Shown here: piece by piece, positions 26,659 to 35,634 of the stretch
Layout: the number at the start of each line of letters is the position of its first letter
How positions within the stretch are numbered: position 1 is the first letter of the stretch
DNA from: CAXBDP01 sp964598395
Lineage (GTDB): Bacteria > Bacteroidota > Bacteroidia > Cytophagales > Cyclobacteriaceae
Length of the DNA: 64,000 nucleotides
Direction: 5' to 3'
NCBI GenBank assembly: GCA_964598395.1
Contig: CAZRBW010000009.1
Span: 1 to 64,000, forward strand
The notes under the pieces: generated by a model
The model's database searches: none
Seen by the model: only the letters and a program-made list of their open reading frames with translations
Told to the model about the DNA's origin: nothing
Made by a program: the position numbers and the translations under genes

Positions 26659-27538
26659 ACTCTTATTGCTTATTGCTATTAGTGCCTTTAGCCAATTAGC
26701 CATTGCGCAGGAATATAAACCAAAAGGTACTTTCCAGATAGATTCTGCTCGAGTAGGTGAAGAAATCCCGTATACCCTAAGTTTTACTTATCCAAAAGAC
26801 TGGCAAGTGCTATTTCCGGATAGCTTAGGAAACTATAGCCCATTTGAGTACAGCGGGAGGATATTTTTCCCTACCAAATCAGATAGCCTCAGCACAGACA
26901 GCACTGTTTACTATTTAAGTACATTCGAGCTTGATGAAATTCAGCTATTACGGATGCCAGTAAAAGTGCGTAAACCAAATGGAGATACAACAACCCTCTA
27001 CACCGATTTCAGCCAAATCTCACTCGTCCAAGTAGTTACTCAATTGCCTGATTCGCTAGATTTTAGAGAAAATACCTTTTACCAAAATGTAAAAACGGCT
27101 TTTAATTATCCATACCTTTTGGCTGGCTTGTTTTTACTCACCGCTGCGTTGATTACTATCTGGATCATTTTTGGCAAAAGAATTCGAAAATGGTTTGCTA
27201 TCCGCAGACTTACTAAGTCTCATAACAACTTCTTGGGCAAATTCAGAAAATTACAACCGGGGGCTGCATTTGGAGGAAATTTGGAGGAAACAGAAAAGCT
27301 ACTTTACATTTGGAAAAAATACCTGGAGAGTTTGGATAAAGCTCCTTTTACAAAACTTACCACCCGCGAGATTTTGAAAATCGTTAATGTAAATGGATTG
27401 GATAATGCTTTAAAAGCTATAGATAGAACCATTTATGCCAGCATCAAAGAAGATAACCTTAGTCTTTCATTTAAAGTATTGGAGGAAGTATCCATCCTTC
27501 AATTTCAACAAAAGGTAAATTCCATCAAAAATGATTGA
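26651..27538 (+). CDS. Membrane protein of the BatA-type operon
   Basis: A 295-residue protein starting at GTG 26651 inside the preceding gene. It has a signal peptide (to LAIAQ, residue 20), a beta-rich outside domain resembling the BatD/oxygen-tolerance N-terminal fold, one membrane helix at about 155-177, and a charged cytosolic tail of about 115 residues with LTTREILKIVNVNG. This layout matches the membrane component that sits between DUF58 and VWA genes in Bacteroidota. No enzyme motif is visible. Stop and next start overlap by 8 bp, so the three proteins are made together. Confidence 0.72.
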   Translation: MLRLLLLIAISAFSQLAIAQEYKPKGTFQIDSARVGEEIPYTLSFTYPKDWQVLFPDSLGNYSPFEYSGRIFFPTKSDSLSTDSTVYYLSTFELDEIQLLRMPVKVRKPNGDTTTLYTDFSQISLVQVVTQLPDSLDFRENTFYQNVKTAFNYPYLLAGLFLLTAALITIWIIFGKRIRKWFAIRRLTKSHNNFLGKFRKLQPGAAFGGNLEETEKLLYIWKKYLESLDKAPFTKLTTREILKIVNVNGLDNALKAIDRTIYASIKEDNLSLSFKVLEEVSILQFQQKVNSIKND

Positions 27539-28580
27539 AACCAATCAAAATATACCTTGGTATTCGCTGGAATGGTTTAGCCCAAGCATTCTCAAAAGCT
27601 TCCAATGGGAAATGCCATTCTTCTTATACTTGCTCATCCTCATTCCTTTTCTGTTTTTTATCAGATGGATAATCCTACAAAAGAAAAAACAGAGTCTGGC
27701 CATATCATTAGTAGATAAAAGTATTAAGGCATCTCCAATACGTTATTTGAGGTTTCTACCTGGCATATTTTTCTTGCTCTCTACTATTTTAATTATTGTA
27801 GCGCTCGCTCGACCGCAACGAACGAATGAACGAGTTGATCAATATACAGAGGGAATCGACATAATGCTCGTAATAGATATTTCTGAGTCAATGATGATTG
27901 AAGATTTCCAACCAAATAGAATGGAAGCAGCTAAGGCAACTGCTCAGGAATTTGTGAATGGCCGTATCCAAGACAGAATCGGCTTGGTCATTTTTTCAGG
28001 TGAAGCTTATTCTCTTTCCCCATTGACAACCGATTACAATTTACTAAATTCATATATTGAAGACATCAATTTTCAGATGATAGAATCGAGAGGAACAGCT
28101 ATTGGAAGTGCGATTGCTGTAGGGACAAACCGTCTTCGTGAATCAAAAGCAAAGTCGAAAGTGATGATTCTTCTTAGCGATGGTGATAACACAGCAGGAA
28201 ATATTGATCCACTTACAGCGGCAAATTTAGCATCAGCTTTTGATATAAAAATATATGCTGTAGCAATTGGTAAGGAAGGAAGAGTTCCATTTGGAACTGA
28301 TTTTTTTGGCCGCCCCAGGTACGTAGAAAACACCCTTGATGAAACTACGCTAAGGGAAATAGCTCGAATTGGTAGCGGTAAATTTTATCGGGTAGATGAT
28401 AATCGAGGATTGGAACAAGTATTTGATGAAATTGACCAACTCGAAAAAGCCGAAATCATTGAAACTCGATACAGAGATACTCAAGATTTTTATAGCAATT
28501 ATCTGAAATGGGCTGTTCTATTTCTGTTAGCTTTCCTATTCACTAAGTCAACGTTTATGAGCAATATCCTAAGAGATTAA
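27531..28580 (+). CDS. batA: VWA-domain membrane protein (BatA-like)
   Basis: A 349-residue protein with membrane helices near 28-48 and 80-98 and another at the C-terminus (about 325-343), enclosing a von Willebrand A domain. The metal-ion-dependent adhesion site D-x-S-x-S is DISES (about 119-123), with further ligands in SPLTTDY and LLSDGDNTAG. BatA proteins were named for aerotolerance in Bacteroides; the mechanism is unclear. It is the last gene of the DUF58 operon and converges on a minus-strand gene after 18 bp. No batB follows. Confidence 0.85.
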   Translation: MIETNQNIPWYSLEWFSPSILKSFQWEMPFFLYLLILIPFLFFIRWIILQKKKQSLAISLVDKSIKASPIRYLRFLPGIFFLLSTILIIVALARPQRTNERVDQYTEGIDIMLVIDISESMMIEDFQPNRMEAAKATAQEFVNGRIQDRIGLVIFSGEAYSLSPLTTDYNLLNSYIEDINFQMIESRGTAIGSAIAVGTNRLRESKAKSKVMILLSDGDNTAGNIDPLTAANLASAFDIKIYAVAIGKEGRVPFGTDFFGRPRYVENTLDETTLREIARIGSGKFYRVDDNRGLEQVFDEIDQLEKAEIIETRYRDTQDFYSNYLKWAVLFLLAFLFTKSTFMSNILRD

Positions 28581-28598
28581 TTAGATCTTTTGGATAAA

Positions 28599-29189
28599 CT
28601 AGAACTTATAAGATATACCCACTCCATTTGATGCCATCCCAACTTGTAGATTTTGGATAAGCTCGGTGCTGCTATTAGTATTCAGTATGGCAAATAAAGC
28701 CAAATCGAAAACAAAAAGGAATGCTCCCTGCAAAATTACACTTTTACCAAAGCCTTCCCACAATTCAGGGTTTTTCTGTATGTTTTTTGATCGCTCCATC
28801 ATCCATAATCCTGCTGCCATGTAGCCAATATCCAAACCTGCATTAAACAGGAGTAATTTCTCCATCTTGGCTTGCTCACTTATACTAGCAGCCAAATCGA
28901 ATGAAGCAGGATCGGCCGTGATAGCTGAATATAATCCAGAGCCTGCTAATCCAAGATTTACGATGTTCCAATAGATATTCATTTGGTGGAAATGCTTTTG
29001 CGAACCTCCCGCATTTCCTAACGCAATGCCACTCACTACCATATTGCCTACCGCCCAAGCACCCAAAGTGTACATTCCTGTTTTGGTGATTTTAAGTCTG
29101 TTTTCGTTAAAGTCCGTAAGCTCACTTTGAGCAAAAACAGAAAAGCTCAACAGAAACATCGCAGACAAGGAAAAGAGAAATTTCTTCAT
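28599..29189 (-). CDS. Putative membrane protein, tentatively DUF6992-like
   Basis: A 196-residue protein with a signal peptide (MKKFLFSLSA... SVFAQ) and three or four hydrophobic helices after it (near 43-62, 77-95, 115-132 and 155-172). Its wording (GAWAVGNMVVSGIAL, HFHQMNIYWNIVNLGLAG, GLDIGYMAAGLWM) is what I recall of a Bacteroidota-specific family, possibly DUF6992, but I cannot confirm the assignment. No function is known. Its start overlaps the lysE-like stop by four bases, so it ends an operon of three. Confidence 0.65.
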   Translation of the reverse strand: MKKFLFSLSAMFLLSFSVFAQSELTDFNENRLKITKTGMYTLGAWAVGNMVVSGIALGNAGGSQKHFHQMNIYWNIVNLGLAGSGLYSAITADPASFDLAASISEQAKMEKLLLFNAGLDIGYMAAGLWMMERSKNIQKNPELWEGFGKSVILQGAFLFVFDLALFAILNTNSSTELIQNLQVGMASNGVGISYKF

Positions 29190-29842
29190 ATTGATAAATT
29201 CAATGAGGTTGAATCAACTTTTACATAATTGCCATAGGCAAACCATAGCAAACGCACTCCAAACATAAAAAGAGCAATACCAACAATTTTGTTCAAAATC
29301 AGGATTAGTCGGTTAGTGACAAGGCTCCTTAGCTTATGCGCCAAATAGGATTTCCCAATATCAGTAATAAATACTGTTGACAATAAGGATGTGAAAAAAA
29401 TAAACTTCTGCTCTTGATCAAAGCCTCTGTCGATGGATACAAAACTGACCATACCAACCCAAAAAAGCAGGACAAAAGGATTGATCCCATTCAGAGAAAC
29501 ACCTTTTAAGAATTGATTTAATGCTAGAGACTTACTAAGTCGCACCTGCTTTATTCCCTTTTTTGCGAGTGGCTTGAAAAAATTGTAGACCCCAAAAGCA
29601 AGCATAATTACACCCCCAATGAAACCCAAATAGAAGGAAAAACGCGGGTGACTGAATAAGCTACGTAAACTAAAATTGGTTAGCCACACATAAAAAGCAT
29701 CACTAAATAAAATACCCAGTGACATGATTGCTCCAGCAAAAAAACCTTTTTCCACGCTACTTTGGATAAGCGAGAAAAACACAGGCCCAATCATCACTGA
29801 TAGCAATAAGCCGAACAATATTCCACTTATTACTACTTCCAT
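29186..29842 (-). CDS. LysE/RhtB family exporter
   Basis: An inner-membrane protein of 218 residues with six hydrophobic segments. The N-terminal GLLLSVMIGPVFFSLIQSSV holds the family G-P-x-x-x motif of amino-acid exporters, and GVSLNGINPFVLLFWVGMV matches the usual NP-x-x-x-x-F/W helix. The cargo cannot be told from sequence; lysine, threonine and homoserine lactones are known for relatives. Overlaps the GH3-like gene by 10 bp and the downstream gene by 4 bp. Confidence 0.82.
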   Translation of the reverse strand: MEVVISGILFGLLLSVMIGPVFFSLIQSSVEKGFFAGAIMSLGILFSDAFYVWLTNFSLRSLFSHPRFSFYLGFIGGVIMLAFGVYNFFKPLAKKGIKQVRLSKSLALNQFLKGVSLNGINPFVLLFWVGMVSFVSIDRGFDQEQKFIFFTSLLSTVFITDIGKSYLAHKLRSLVTNRLILILNKIVGIALFMFGVRLLWFAYGNYVKVDSTSLNLSI

Positions 29843-31380
29843 TTATCTGCTAAGAAGGCATTCCAATCATCCAAAATCTGTTTTTTGAGCACTCTGGGAA
29901 ACTTACTTTGACCACCTACTTTACCTCTCAATTTCATGAAATCATAAAAAGTCTGGGTTGGCAAAAGTGTAACAAAAACATCTTTTAAAGCTGCCTTTCT
30001 TTCAACAGCATAATCATCGTTCAGCGATTTCAAAAACTCATCAAGGCGATCACGAAGCTGATCAGCATTTGCGCTGTCATCGCATGCCAAATACCAATGA
30101 TGCGCAAAAAGCGAATCATGAGGTATTCCTGCCACAGTAAATTCTCGTATTGAAATATCAAATTCCTCAGCAAGCATTTCTACTGCTTTGGTCATGTTGT
30201 CCACAGACAGATGCTCACCACATAGACTCAAAAAATGCTTGGTACGGCCGGTAATTACAATCTCGCTTTCGTATTTATTTACGAATTTAATAGTATCGCC
30301 AATTAAATAGCGCCATGCGCCAGCGCAAGTGCTAATAAGTAATGCATATTCTTGATTTTCCTCGATTTCATGAATCATGTACGTTTCAGGATCAGCAACT
30401 AGCTGTCCATCATCGTCGAAATTGCGAGTGGTGAAAGGCACAAACTCGTAAAAAATGCCATTGTTTAGTACAAGCCGCATCGATTTGCGATCGGGTAAGA
30501 CTTGAAAGGCGATGAACCCCTCCGATGCCAGATAGGTTTCGATATACGTAATAGGTCGGCCCAGAAGCTTATCAAAACTCTTCCTATATGGCTCTATACT
30601 AACTCCGCCGTGCACATAAACTTCAAGATTTGGCCAAATATCATGGATATTGTCCACCTCATAGTGTTTGATTACTTTTTCCATCAAAATCTGAATCCAA
30701 GCCGGAACGCCCATCAGATAGCCAATATCCCAATCTTTGGCTTTTAGCACCATTTCATTAAGCTTCAAATCCCAGTCTTTCGTGCGAGCTATTCTCTGCC
30801 CAGGCTTATAAAAAAAGTGAAGCCAAAATGGCAATTGCCCAGTAGTAATTCCACTTAGATCACCTTCGAAGTATGTACCGTGTTTATTTAACTCTGTGCT
30901 ACCGCCAAGCATTAACATTCCCTTTTCGTAAGTTTTAGCAGGTATGTCAAATTTAGATGAACTTAATATTTGTCTGATTCCAGTTCGCTGAATTGCCTTC
31001 ATCATTGAGCGAGTCACAGGAATATATTTCGAAGTTGCTTCCGAAGTACCCGAACTAAGAGCAAAGTATTTTACTTGACCAGGCCAACAAACATTCTTTT
31101 CACCCTCCCGCGTTTTATGCCACCATTCTTTAAAGATCGAATTGTAATCATAGACTGGTACATTTACTTTAAAATTTTCATAAAACATTTCTTGATTCGG
31201 ATTTCGAAACGACTTGAGAATTTCCGCGAAGGAATATTGTTGGCCAAATTGCGTTCGTCTTGCCTTAATCATCAATTTTCTGAGTGTCGATTTTTGCAAA
31301 TCAAATGGCGTGGAAAACTCCTGCTGAATACTATCTCTCAGCCGAATTCCCTTTTTCAGTAAGTTTCCGATTATGACCAT
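29833..31380 (-). CDS. GH3 auxin-responsive-promoter family acyl-adenylating enzyme
   Basis: A 515-residue member of the ANL adenylating superfamily related to plant GH3 acyl-acid amido synthetases. Landmarks are ALSSGTSEATSKYIPV (ATP-binding P-loop-like motif), the LMGVPAWIQILMEKV segment, YIETYLASEGF, and YLIGDTIKFVNKYESEIVITGRTKHF near the C-terminal domain. Length is normal. In plants such enzymes join amino acids to acids; the bacterial substrate is unknown. Overlap with a LysE-type exporter suggests, but does not prove, a link between an amino-acid conjugate and export. A GCGGGAGG octamer is at 31104-31111. Confidence 0.85.
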   Translation of the reverse strand: MVIIGNLLKKGIRLRDSIQQEFSTPFDLQKSTLRKLMIKARRTQFGQQYSFAEILKSFRNPNQEMFYENFKVNVPVYDYNSIFKEWWHKTREGEKNVCWPGQVKYFALSSGTSEATSKYIPVTRSMMKAIQRTGIRQILSSSKFDIPAKTYEKGMLMLGGSTELNKHGTYFEGDLSGITTGQLPFWLHFFYKPGQRIARTKDWDLKLNEMVLKAKDWDIGYLMGVPAWIQILMEKVIKHYEVDNIHDIWPNLEVYVHGGVSIEPYRKSFDKLLGRPITYIETYLASEGFIAFQVLPDRKSMRLVLNNGIFYEFVPFTTRNFDDDGQLVADPETYMIHEIEENQEYALLISTCAGAWRYLIGDTIKFVNKYESEIVITGRTKHFLSLCGEHLSVDNMTKAVEMLAEEFDISIREFTVAGIPHDSLFAHHWYLACDDSANADQLRDRLDEFLKSLNDDYAVERKAALKDVFVTLLPTQTFYDFMKLRGKVGGQSKFPRVLKKQILDDWNAFLADKWK

Positions 31381-31397
31381 TTATAAATTCAATTTTG

Positions 31398-31429
31398 TTG
31401 ATTTTCTATCAAACCCCAAACTATTTTTG
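31398..31429 (+). promoter_or_regulatory. Promoter of yggS
   Basis: TTG at 31398-31400 and TATTTTTG at 31422-31429 (exact TAnnTTTG) are 21 bases apart. Initiation near 31436 leaves a leader of about 47 nt before the ATG at 31483. Confidence 0.5.
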
Positions 31430-31482
31430 TCTAAATTAGACCAACCGCAAACAATTATAAAGAAACTTGTTTACTTATATCG

Positions 31483-32166
31483 ATGACAGAAATTAAAAAG
31501 GTATTAAAAGTATATTACGATAAACTTGCATCGAAAGGTGCCAAACTAATTGCGGTTTCCAAAACACATCCTGCTCAAAGGGTCGAAGAGGCTTATAAAG
31601 CAGGGCAAATAGATTTTGGGGAAAATAAAGTGCAAGAATTAGTAGAAAAAGCTGAGCAATTGCCAAAGGAAATTCAGTGGCACTTGATTGGGCATTTGCA
31701 GAGAAACAAAGTAAAATATATAGCGCCTTTTGTACACCTAATTCATTCAATAGACAGTTTCAAATTGCTGCGGGAGGTTGAAAAAGAAGCTAAAAAAGCT
31801 AAAAGAATAATTCCGTGCTTGCTTCAAATTCACATTGCAAAAGAAAGCTCCAAATTTGGCTTCGACGAACATGAGCTTATTGAAATGCTTGAAATGCCTG
31901 AGTTTGCCGCGCTAGAAAATGTACGAATCGATGGACTAATGGGAATGGCTACTTTCACCGAAGATGAGGATATAATACGAAGTGAGTTTAAATCTCTCAA
32001 AAGTTTATCCCTTAAAATTGCCAGCAATTACAAACATATTCCGTTCCTTCAAATGAAGGAGTTGTCTATGGGAATGAGTAGCGATTATAGTATTGCAATT
32101 GAAGAAGGAAGCACCATGGTAAGAATAGGAAGCGCAATTTTTGGCGAAAGGGATTACGGAATATGA
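31483..32166 (+). CDS. yggS: YggS family pyridoxal-phosphate homeostasis protein
   Basis: A 227-residue cytosolic PLP-binding protein of the alanine-racemase-like barrel fold without known catalysis; the family balances PLP and amino-acid pools. The cofactor lysine is Lys27 in LIAVSKTHP. Other family motifs are DFGENKVQE, WHLIGHLQRNK, SIDSF, GLMGMATF and LSMGMSSDYSIAIEEGSTMVRIGSAIFG. Length is normal. Its stop and the DUF423 start overlap by four bases. A GCGGGAGG octamer at 31770 encodes Arg-Glu-Val. Confidence 0.94.
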   Translation: MTEIKKVLKVYYDKLASKGAKLIAVSKTHPAQRVEEAYKAGQIDFGENKVQELVEKAEQLPKEIQWHLIGHLQRNKVKYIAPFVHLIHSIDSFKLLREVEKEAKKAKRIIPCLLQIHIAKESSKFGFDEHELIEMLEMPEFAALENVRIDGLMGMATFTEDEDIIRSEFKSLKSLSLKIASNYKHIPFLQMKELSMGMSSDYSIAIEEGSTMVRIGSAIFGERDYGI

Positions 32167-32549
32167 GCGAAATATCAAAGCCCATTTCATTTGTATCCAT
32201 CGGCTGTGTAATGATAGCCGTTGGTGTAGCTCTCGGAGCATTCGGAGCTCATGGGCTGGAAGAAATGCTTATACGCACTAGTAGGGTCGATACGTTTGAA
32301 ACTGCAGTAAAATACCACTTTTATAATAGTCTGGGCATTGTGCTAATTGGCATTATGTGCAAAATGCATCCTGGCGCATTCAAGCGCTCAGGTTGGCTTA
32401 TTCTAATCGGTACCATTATATTTTCTGGCTCACTTTACTTGTTGTGCTTTACAGGCATCACGATTTTGGGCGCTGTTACACCAATCGGAGGTGTGCTTTT
32501 GATAATAGGTTGGTTGTTTGCCGCCAAAGACGCTTTTAAGAACTTTTAG
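32163..32549 (+). CDS. DUF423 family membrane protein
   Basis: A 128-residue inner-membrane protein with four hydrophobic helices. The first carries the DUF423 signature GVALGAFGAHGLEE, and YHFYNSLGIVLIGI follows. The family is widespread and of unknown function. It is translationally coupled to yggS. Its last 14 bases overlap the 3' end of the helicase gene on the other strand. Confidence 0.87.
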   Translation: MSEISKPISFVSIGCVMIAVGVALGAFGAHGLEEMLIRTSRVDTFETAVKYHFYNSLGIVLIGIMCKMHPGAFKRSGWLILIGTIIFSGSLYLLCFTGITILGAVTPIGGVLLIIGWLFAAKDAFKNF

Positions 32550-33960
32550 GAAATCCCTTATCTCCTTCTTCAAAGAACTCGTCCGGAAAGCCTAAAAGAT
32601 AAAGATTTTCTGTAGCTCTCGTAATTCCAGTATATAACCATCGTAGAAATTCAAGATCTGGCGCTTCGCCCTTTTTATAGAAGCCTGGTTCCAAGAAAAT
32701 ATTTTTCCATTGTCCTCCCTGCGATTTGTGACATGTAAGTGCGTACGCGAATTTCACTTGCAACGCATTCAAATTAATATCCTTTTTGAGGCTTTGCTTT
32801 TGATCTGCTTTGCGTGGCAAGTCCAAATATTCCTGACGAACTGAATCAGCTAGTTTCTTCATATCCTCAGCGGGCATAGCCGGGCCAGGGCAATGCAGCG
32901 AGTCTAATATCACTCTTACATCAAAAGGCGGCAAATCTGGATAATCTATTAATTGCACAAGCAAATCGGCAAATCGGAATCCGTGCTCCTCCACCTCCCG
33001 CTTTATTTTCCTTACTTCTACAAAATCTCCATTGGCAATAAAGCCAGCATTCGAATCATCGGGCAAAAAAAGATAATTGTTTTTCACGACCATCAACATA
33101 TCACCCGCTTCCAATTCATTTTCTCTAAAAAAAATATTGCGACGGATATACTCATTATAGTTGTTAGCTCGGTAATTGGCTCCAGTGATGATGATGCAAT
33201 CTTCTGCGCCATTGTCTCTATAAGTATCTCTGAGCAATTCTTCTAATTCACTACCATCTACTTGTTTGATATCTGGATAGCCATCTAAGCTTAGCATTGG
33301 CTCCACTTTTTTGCCCATAATCCAAGCTCGCACACGAGTAGCATTGTAAAGAATCCCAGATTCCATTTGCTGCCGCATTACTTTTGTAAGAGCCACTTCG
33401 AGCACATTCAAACGATTATGATTGCGTAATGAATTCGCATCCAACGCAGGACTTTTCACTTTTCCAACGGGAGGCAGCTGGGCAACATCACCAATAAGCA
33501 CAAGTCGATTTCCTTCGTTGGAGAATACATACTCGACTAAGTCGCTGAGCAAACTTGGGAAACCATCGTCACTAATCATGGAAGCCTCATCCACGAAAAA
33601 CACTGTATTGGTCATGGCATTTTTTTGTAATCGGAAATCTAAATTCCCTCTTCCATCATCCTTGGGACTATAAATAAAACGATGGATGGTAAATGCTTTG
33701 AATCCAGAATAAGAGGCCAAAACTTTAGCTGCCCTCCCAGTAGGTGCCAGCAATGCAAACTTGCGCTTATAAGTATGCAAGGAATGGATAAGTGTGCTTA
33801 CTACGGTAGTTTTGCCAGTACCAGCATAGCCACGAATCAGAAAAGTAGTTTTATTGGCCGCATCACTACGCAAGAATTTTTCAAATTGCTCGAATAGATA
33901 TTGCTGCCCTTCGGTAGGTTCAAAAGGAAAATGACTTAGAAATGTGTCTTTTAGACTCAT
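32536..33960 (-). CDS. RecD-like ATP-dependent DNA helicase (superfamily 1)
   Basis: A 474-residue helicase starting at ATG 33960. Walker A is RGYAGTGKTTVVSTL (about 44-58); Walker B-type DEAS lies in FFVDEASMISDDG; Q-x-P-P-V-G is QLPPVGK; and the C-terminal UvrD-like part has YALTCHKSQGGQW and YTGITRATENLYLLG. It is far shorter than RecD of RecBCD or RecD2 and lacks a RecB/RecC neighbour, so it is a stand-alone helicase of the kind often annotated as AAA/RecD-like in this phylum. It starts 2 bp after the thioesterase stop. An octamer at 32994-33001 is in sense. Confidence 0.85.
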   Translation of the reverse strand: MSLKDTFLSHFPFEPTEGQQYLFEQFEKFLRSDAANKTTFLIRGYAGTGKTTVVSTLIHSLHTYKRKFALLAPTGRAAKVLASYSGFKAFTIHRFIYSPKDDGRGNLDFRLQKNAMTNTVFFVDEASMISDDGFPSLLSDLVEYVFSNEGNRLVLIGDVAQLPPVGKVKSPALDANSLRNHNRLNVLEVALTKVMRQQMESGILYNATRVRAWIMGKKVEPMLSLDGYPDIKQVDGSELEELLRDTYRDNGAEDCIIITGANYRANNYNEYIRRNIFFRENELEAGDMLMVVKNNYLFLPDDSNAGFIANGDFVEVRKIKREVEEHGFRFADLLVQLIDYPDLPPFDVRVILDSLHCPGPAMPAEDMKKLADSVRQEYLDLPRKADQKQSLKKDINLNALQVKFAYALTCHKSQGGQWKNIFLEPGFYKKGEAPDLEFLRWLYTGITRATENLYLLGFPDEFFEEGDKGFPKSS

Positions 33961-33962
33961 TA

Positions 33963-34400
33963 TCAAATAATTGCCATTGTTGCAGTGGCTTTGGCTATTA
34001 ATATAGTACTATCCCCATCTATTGAGTAAACTTCTGATTCACAAAAATATAGCTTCGAACCACGCTTCAGAACAGTGCCAATAGCATGTAATTGCTTACC
34101 CATACCAGGATTAAGATAAGAAATTTTCAGCTCTACGGTGACAATATTCTGATAATCCTCCGCCATAGTATAAGCTGCAAAGCCAGCAACAATGTCTGCC
34201 ACTGTTGCGGTAACTCCACCATGCACCATGCCATGTTGCTGAGTATGCATTTGCTCTAAATCTAGTCTCCCTTCCACCAATCCGTATTCAATCTTGTCGA
34301 GCTTAAACTTCATCAGCTTCATGAAATGCTGTTTATTGAGGAAACCAATTATCCGTTCCTTGTTCACTTGCTGAGTGGTATTTGCTATTTGTAATTCCAT
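33963..34400 (-). CDS. PaaI-type hotdog thioesterase
   Basis: A 145-residue soluble protein of the hotdog fold, predicted to hydrolyse acyl-CoA thioesters. The family motif HGGVTATVADIVAGFAAY (about 57-74) is clear, with LKISYLNPG following. The acyl group is unknown. It is followed at 2 bp by the helicase gene and probably shares its message. A TAACTTTG box just upstream suggests an almost leaderless mRNA. Confidence 0.85.
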   Translation of the reverse strand: MELQIANTTQQVNKERIIGFLNKQHFMKLMKFKLDKIEYGLVEGRLDLEQMHTQQHGMVHGGVTATVADIVAGFAAYTMAEDYQNIVTVELKISYLNPGMGKQLHAIGTVLKRGSKLYFCESEVYSIDGDSTILIAKATATMAII

Positions 34401-34404
34401 GATT

Positions 34405-34412
34405 CAAAGTTA
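34405..34412 (-). promoter_or_regulatory. Possible -7 element of the thioesterase gene
   Basis: Minus-strand TAACTTTG (34412-34405) matches TAnnTTTG exactly. It ends five bases before the ATG at 34400, so initiation would fall on the start codon. No clear TTG lies at the right distance upstream. Confidence 0.35.
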
Positions 34413-34488
34413 GGAATTTAAAGACCTAAAATAAATTCTTTTAGATTGCCGTTCAGCACGTATTTTTAGCAATTAAAAAAATAATTAG

Positions 34489-34986
34489 GTGAAGAAAATA
34501 ATTGAAAATACATTTGGGAATCGGTTGCGGATAAGAGTGTGTGGATTGTTGGTAGAGGAAGGAAAAATCCTGCTCTTAAAACATGAAGGACTTGGAGAAG
34601 AAGGCTATCTTTGGGCGCCTCCTGGAGGAGGAATGGAGTATGGAAGCAGTGCCGAAGAAAATTTGAAAAGAGAATTCAGAGAGGAAACGGGATTGGATAT
34701 AGATGTAAATCAATACCTTTTCACTCATGAGTACTTAAATAAACCGCTACATGCTATGGAACACTTTTTCTTAGTAAGTAGAAAAGGCGGGAGGTTAAAG
34801 CTTGGCTCTGATCCAGAAATGGAAGAAGCCAATCAAATAATAAAAGATCTAAAATTCATGAACGAGAACGACATTCGTAGTGAAAGTTTAGGTCGATTAC
34901 ATAAAATGTTTGAAGTAGAACCAAACCCAAATAAAATTGGCCAATTGAAAGGATGTTTCATTTTATCGAATAAATCCCTAAAATAG
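34489..34986 (+). CDS. Nudix hydrolase
   Basis: A 165-residue Nudix protein starting at GTG 34489; no earlier in-frame ATG exists. The Nudix box runs PPGGGMEYGSSAEENLKREF and then REETGL, so R-E-x-x-E-E metal ligands are intact, but the first Glu of G-x5-E is replaced by Ser (YGSS). That Glu normally pairs with the Arg of REUxEE, so the box is slightly atypical yet probably active. The substrate is not evident. Octamer GCGGGAGG at 34787-34794. Confidence 0.82.
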   Translation: MKKIIENTFGNRLRIRVCGLLVEEGKILLLKHEGLGEEGYLWAPPGGGMEYGSSAEENLKREFREETGLDIDVNQYLFTHEYLNKPLHAMEHFFLVSRKGGRLKLGSDPEMEEANQIIKDLKFMNENDIRSESLGRLHKMFEVEPNPNKIGQLKGCFILSNKSLK

Positions 34987-35000
34987 AGGCCGAATTGACC

Positions 35001-35030
35001 TTGAAATCCTTATTAAAATACTTATTATTG
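35001..35030 (+). promoter_or_regulatory. Promoter ahead of the 35047 gene
   Basis: TTG at 35001-35003 and TATTATTG at 35023-35030 (one mismatch to TAnnTTTG) are 19 bases apart. Initiation near 35037 leaves a leader of about 10 nt. Confidence 0.4.
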
Positions 35031-35046
35031 CGTAAACCTTAAACAA

Positions 35047-35625
35047 ATGAACTTAACTAAAATACTTTCTATCGTTTTCTTGCTAGTAGCAATAGGAACT
35101 GGATACTACCTTGTAAACAGTGTAAAATCTGACATCGACTTTGATACAGAACTAAGACGAACTGAATCTCAAATAGTTGAGAAACTAAAAGTGATTCGTG
35201 ACGCTCAGATTGCTTACAGAGGCGGTAATGGAAAATATGCTTCAGACTGGGATTCCCTTATCAATTTTGTCGACACTGGTAAAATTTACATTGTCCAAAG
35301 AAGAGAAGAGATTAAACTTCTTGCCTATGGAGCTGAAGAAACCACTACAATTCTTGACACAATTGGTTCTGTGGCAGTAATGGATTCATTATTTAGCCCG
35401 TCTAAGGTACCAAACTTCAATTTACAAAGGCTGCCTTTCAAACCTGGCACTGAAGTAAAATTTGAAATCTTCGCAAGTAAGATTGACCGCTCAGGCCAAT
35501 TGGTAGATGTGTTCGAAGTAAGAGATCCAAACCCAATGAACCCAATGCGACGCAGAAATGACAATGAAAGAGCATTAAGGGTAGGTTCCAAAACCGACGT
35601 AACTACTTCAGGTAACTGGGAGTAA
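35047..35625 (+). CDS. Membrane-anchored protein with pseudopilin-like N-terminal half, function unknown
   Basis: A 192-residue protein. Residues 5-24 form a single membrane helix without a cleavage or lipobox site, followed by a long amphipathic helix (ELRRTESQIVEKLKVIRDAQ) and AYRGGNGKYASDWDSLINFV. That last segment resembles the helix-to-loop region of type II secretion pseudopilins (IR-x-A-x-x-x-Y-x-x-x-NGxYP). There is no prepilin peptidase site, so the likeness may be only structural. The tail is Arg/Asn-rich. It precedes DUF3822 and coaD by 9 bp and is probably in their operon. Confidence 0.65.
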   Translation: MNLTKILSIVFLLVAIGTGYYLVNSVKSDIDFDTELRRTESQIVEKLKVIRDAQIAYRGGNGKYASDWDSLINFVDTGKIYIVQRREEIKLLAYGAEETTTILDTIGSVAVMDSLFSPSKVPNFNLQRLPFKPGTEVKFEIFASKIDRSGQLVDVFEVRDPNPMNPMRRRNDNERALRVGSKTDVTTSGNWE

Positions 35626-35634
35626 AACTCGATA

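Noticed and set aside
32536..33960. Helicase as RecD of a RecBCD complex that reads the octamer
   Set aside because: About 474 residues, no RecB or RecC neighbour; any link to the octamer would be speculation.
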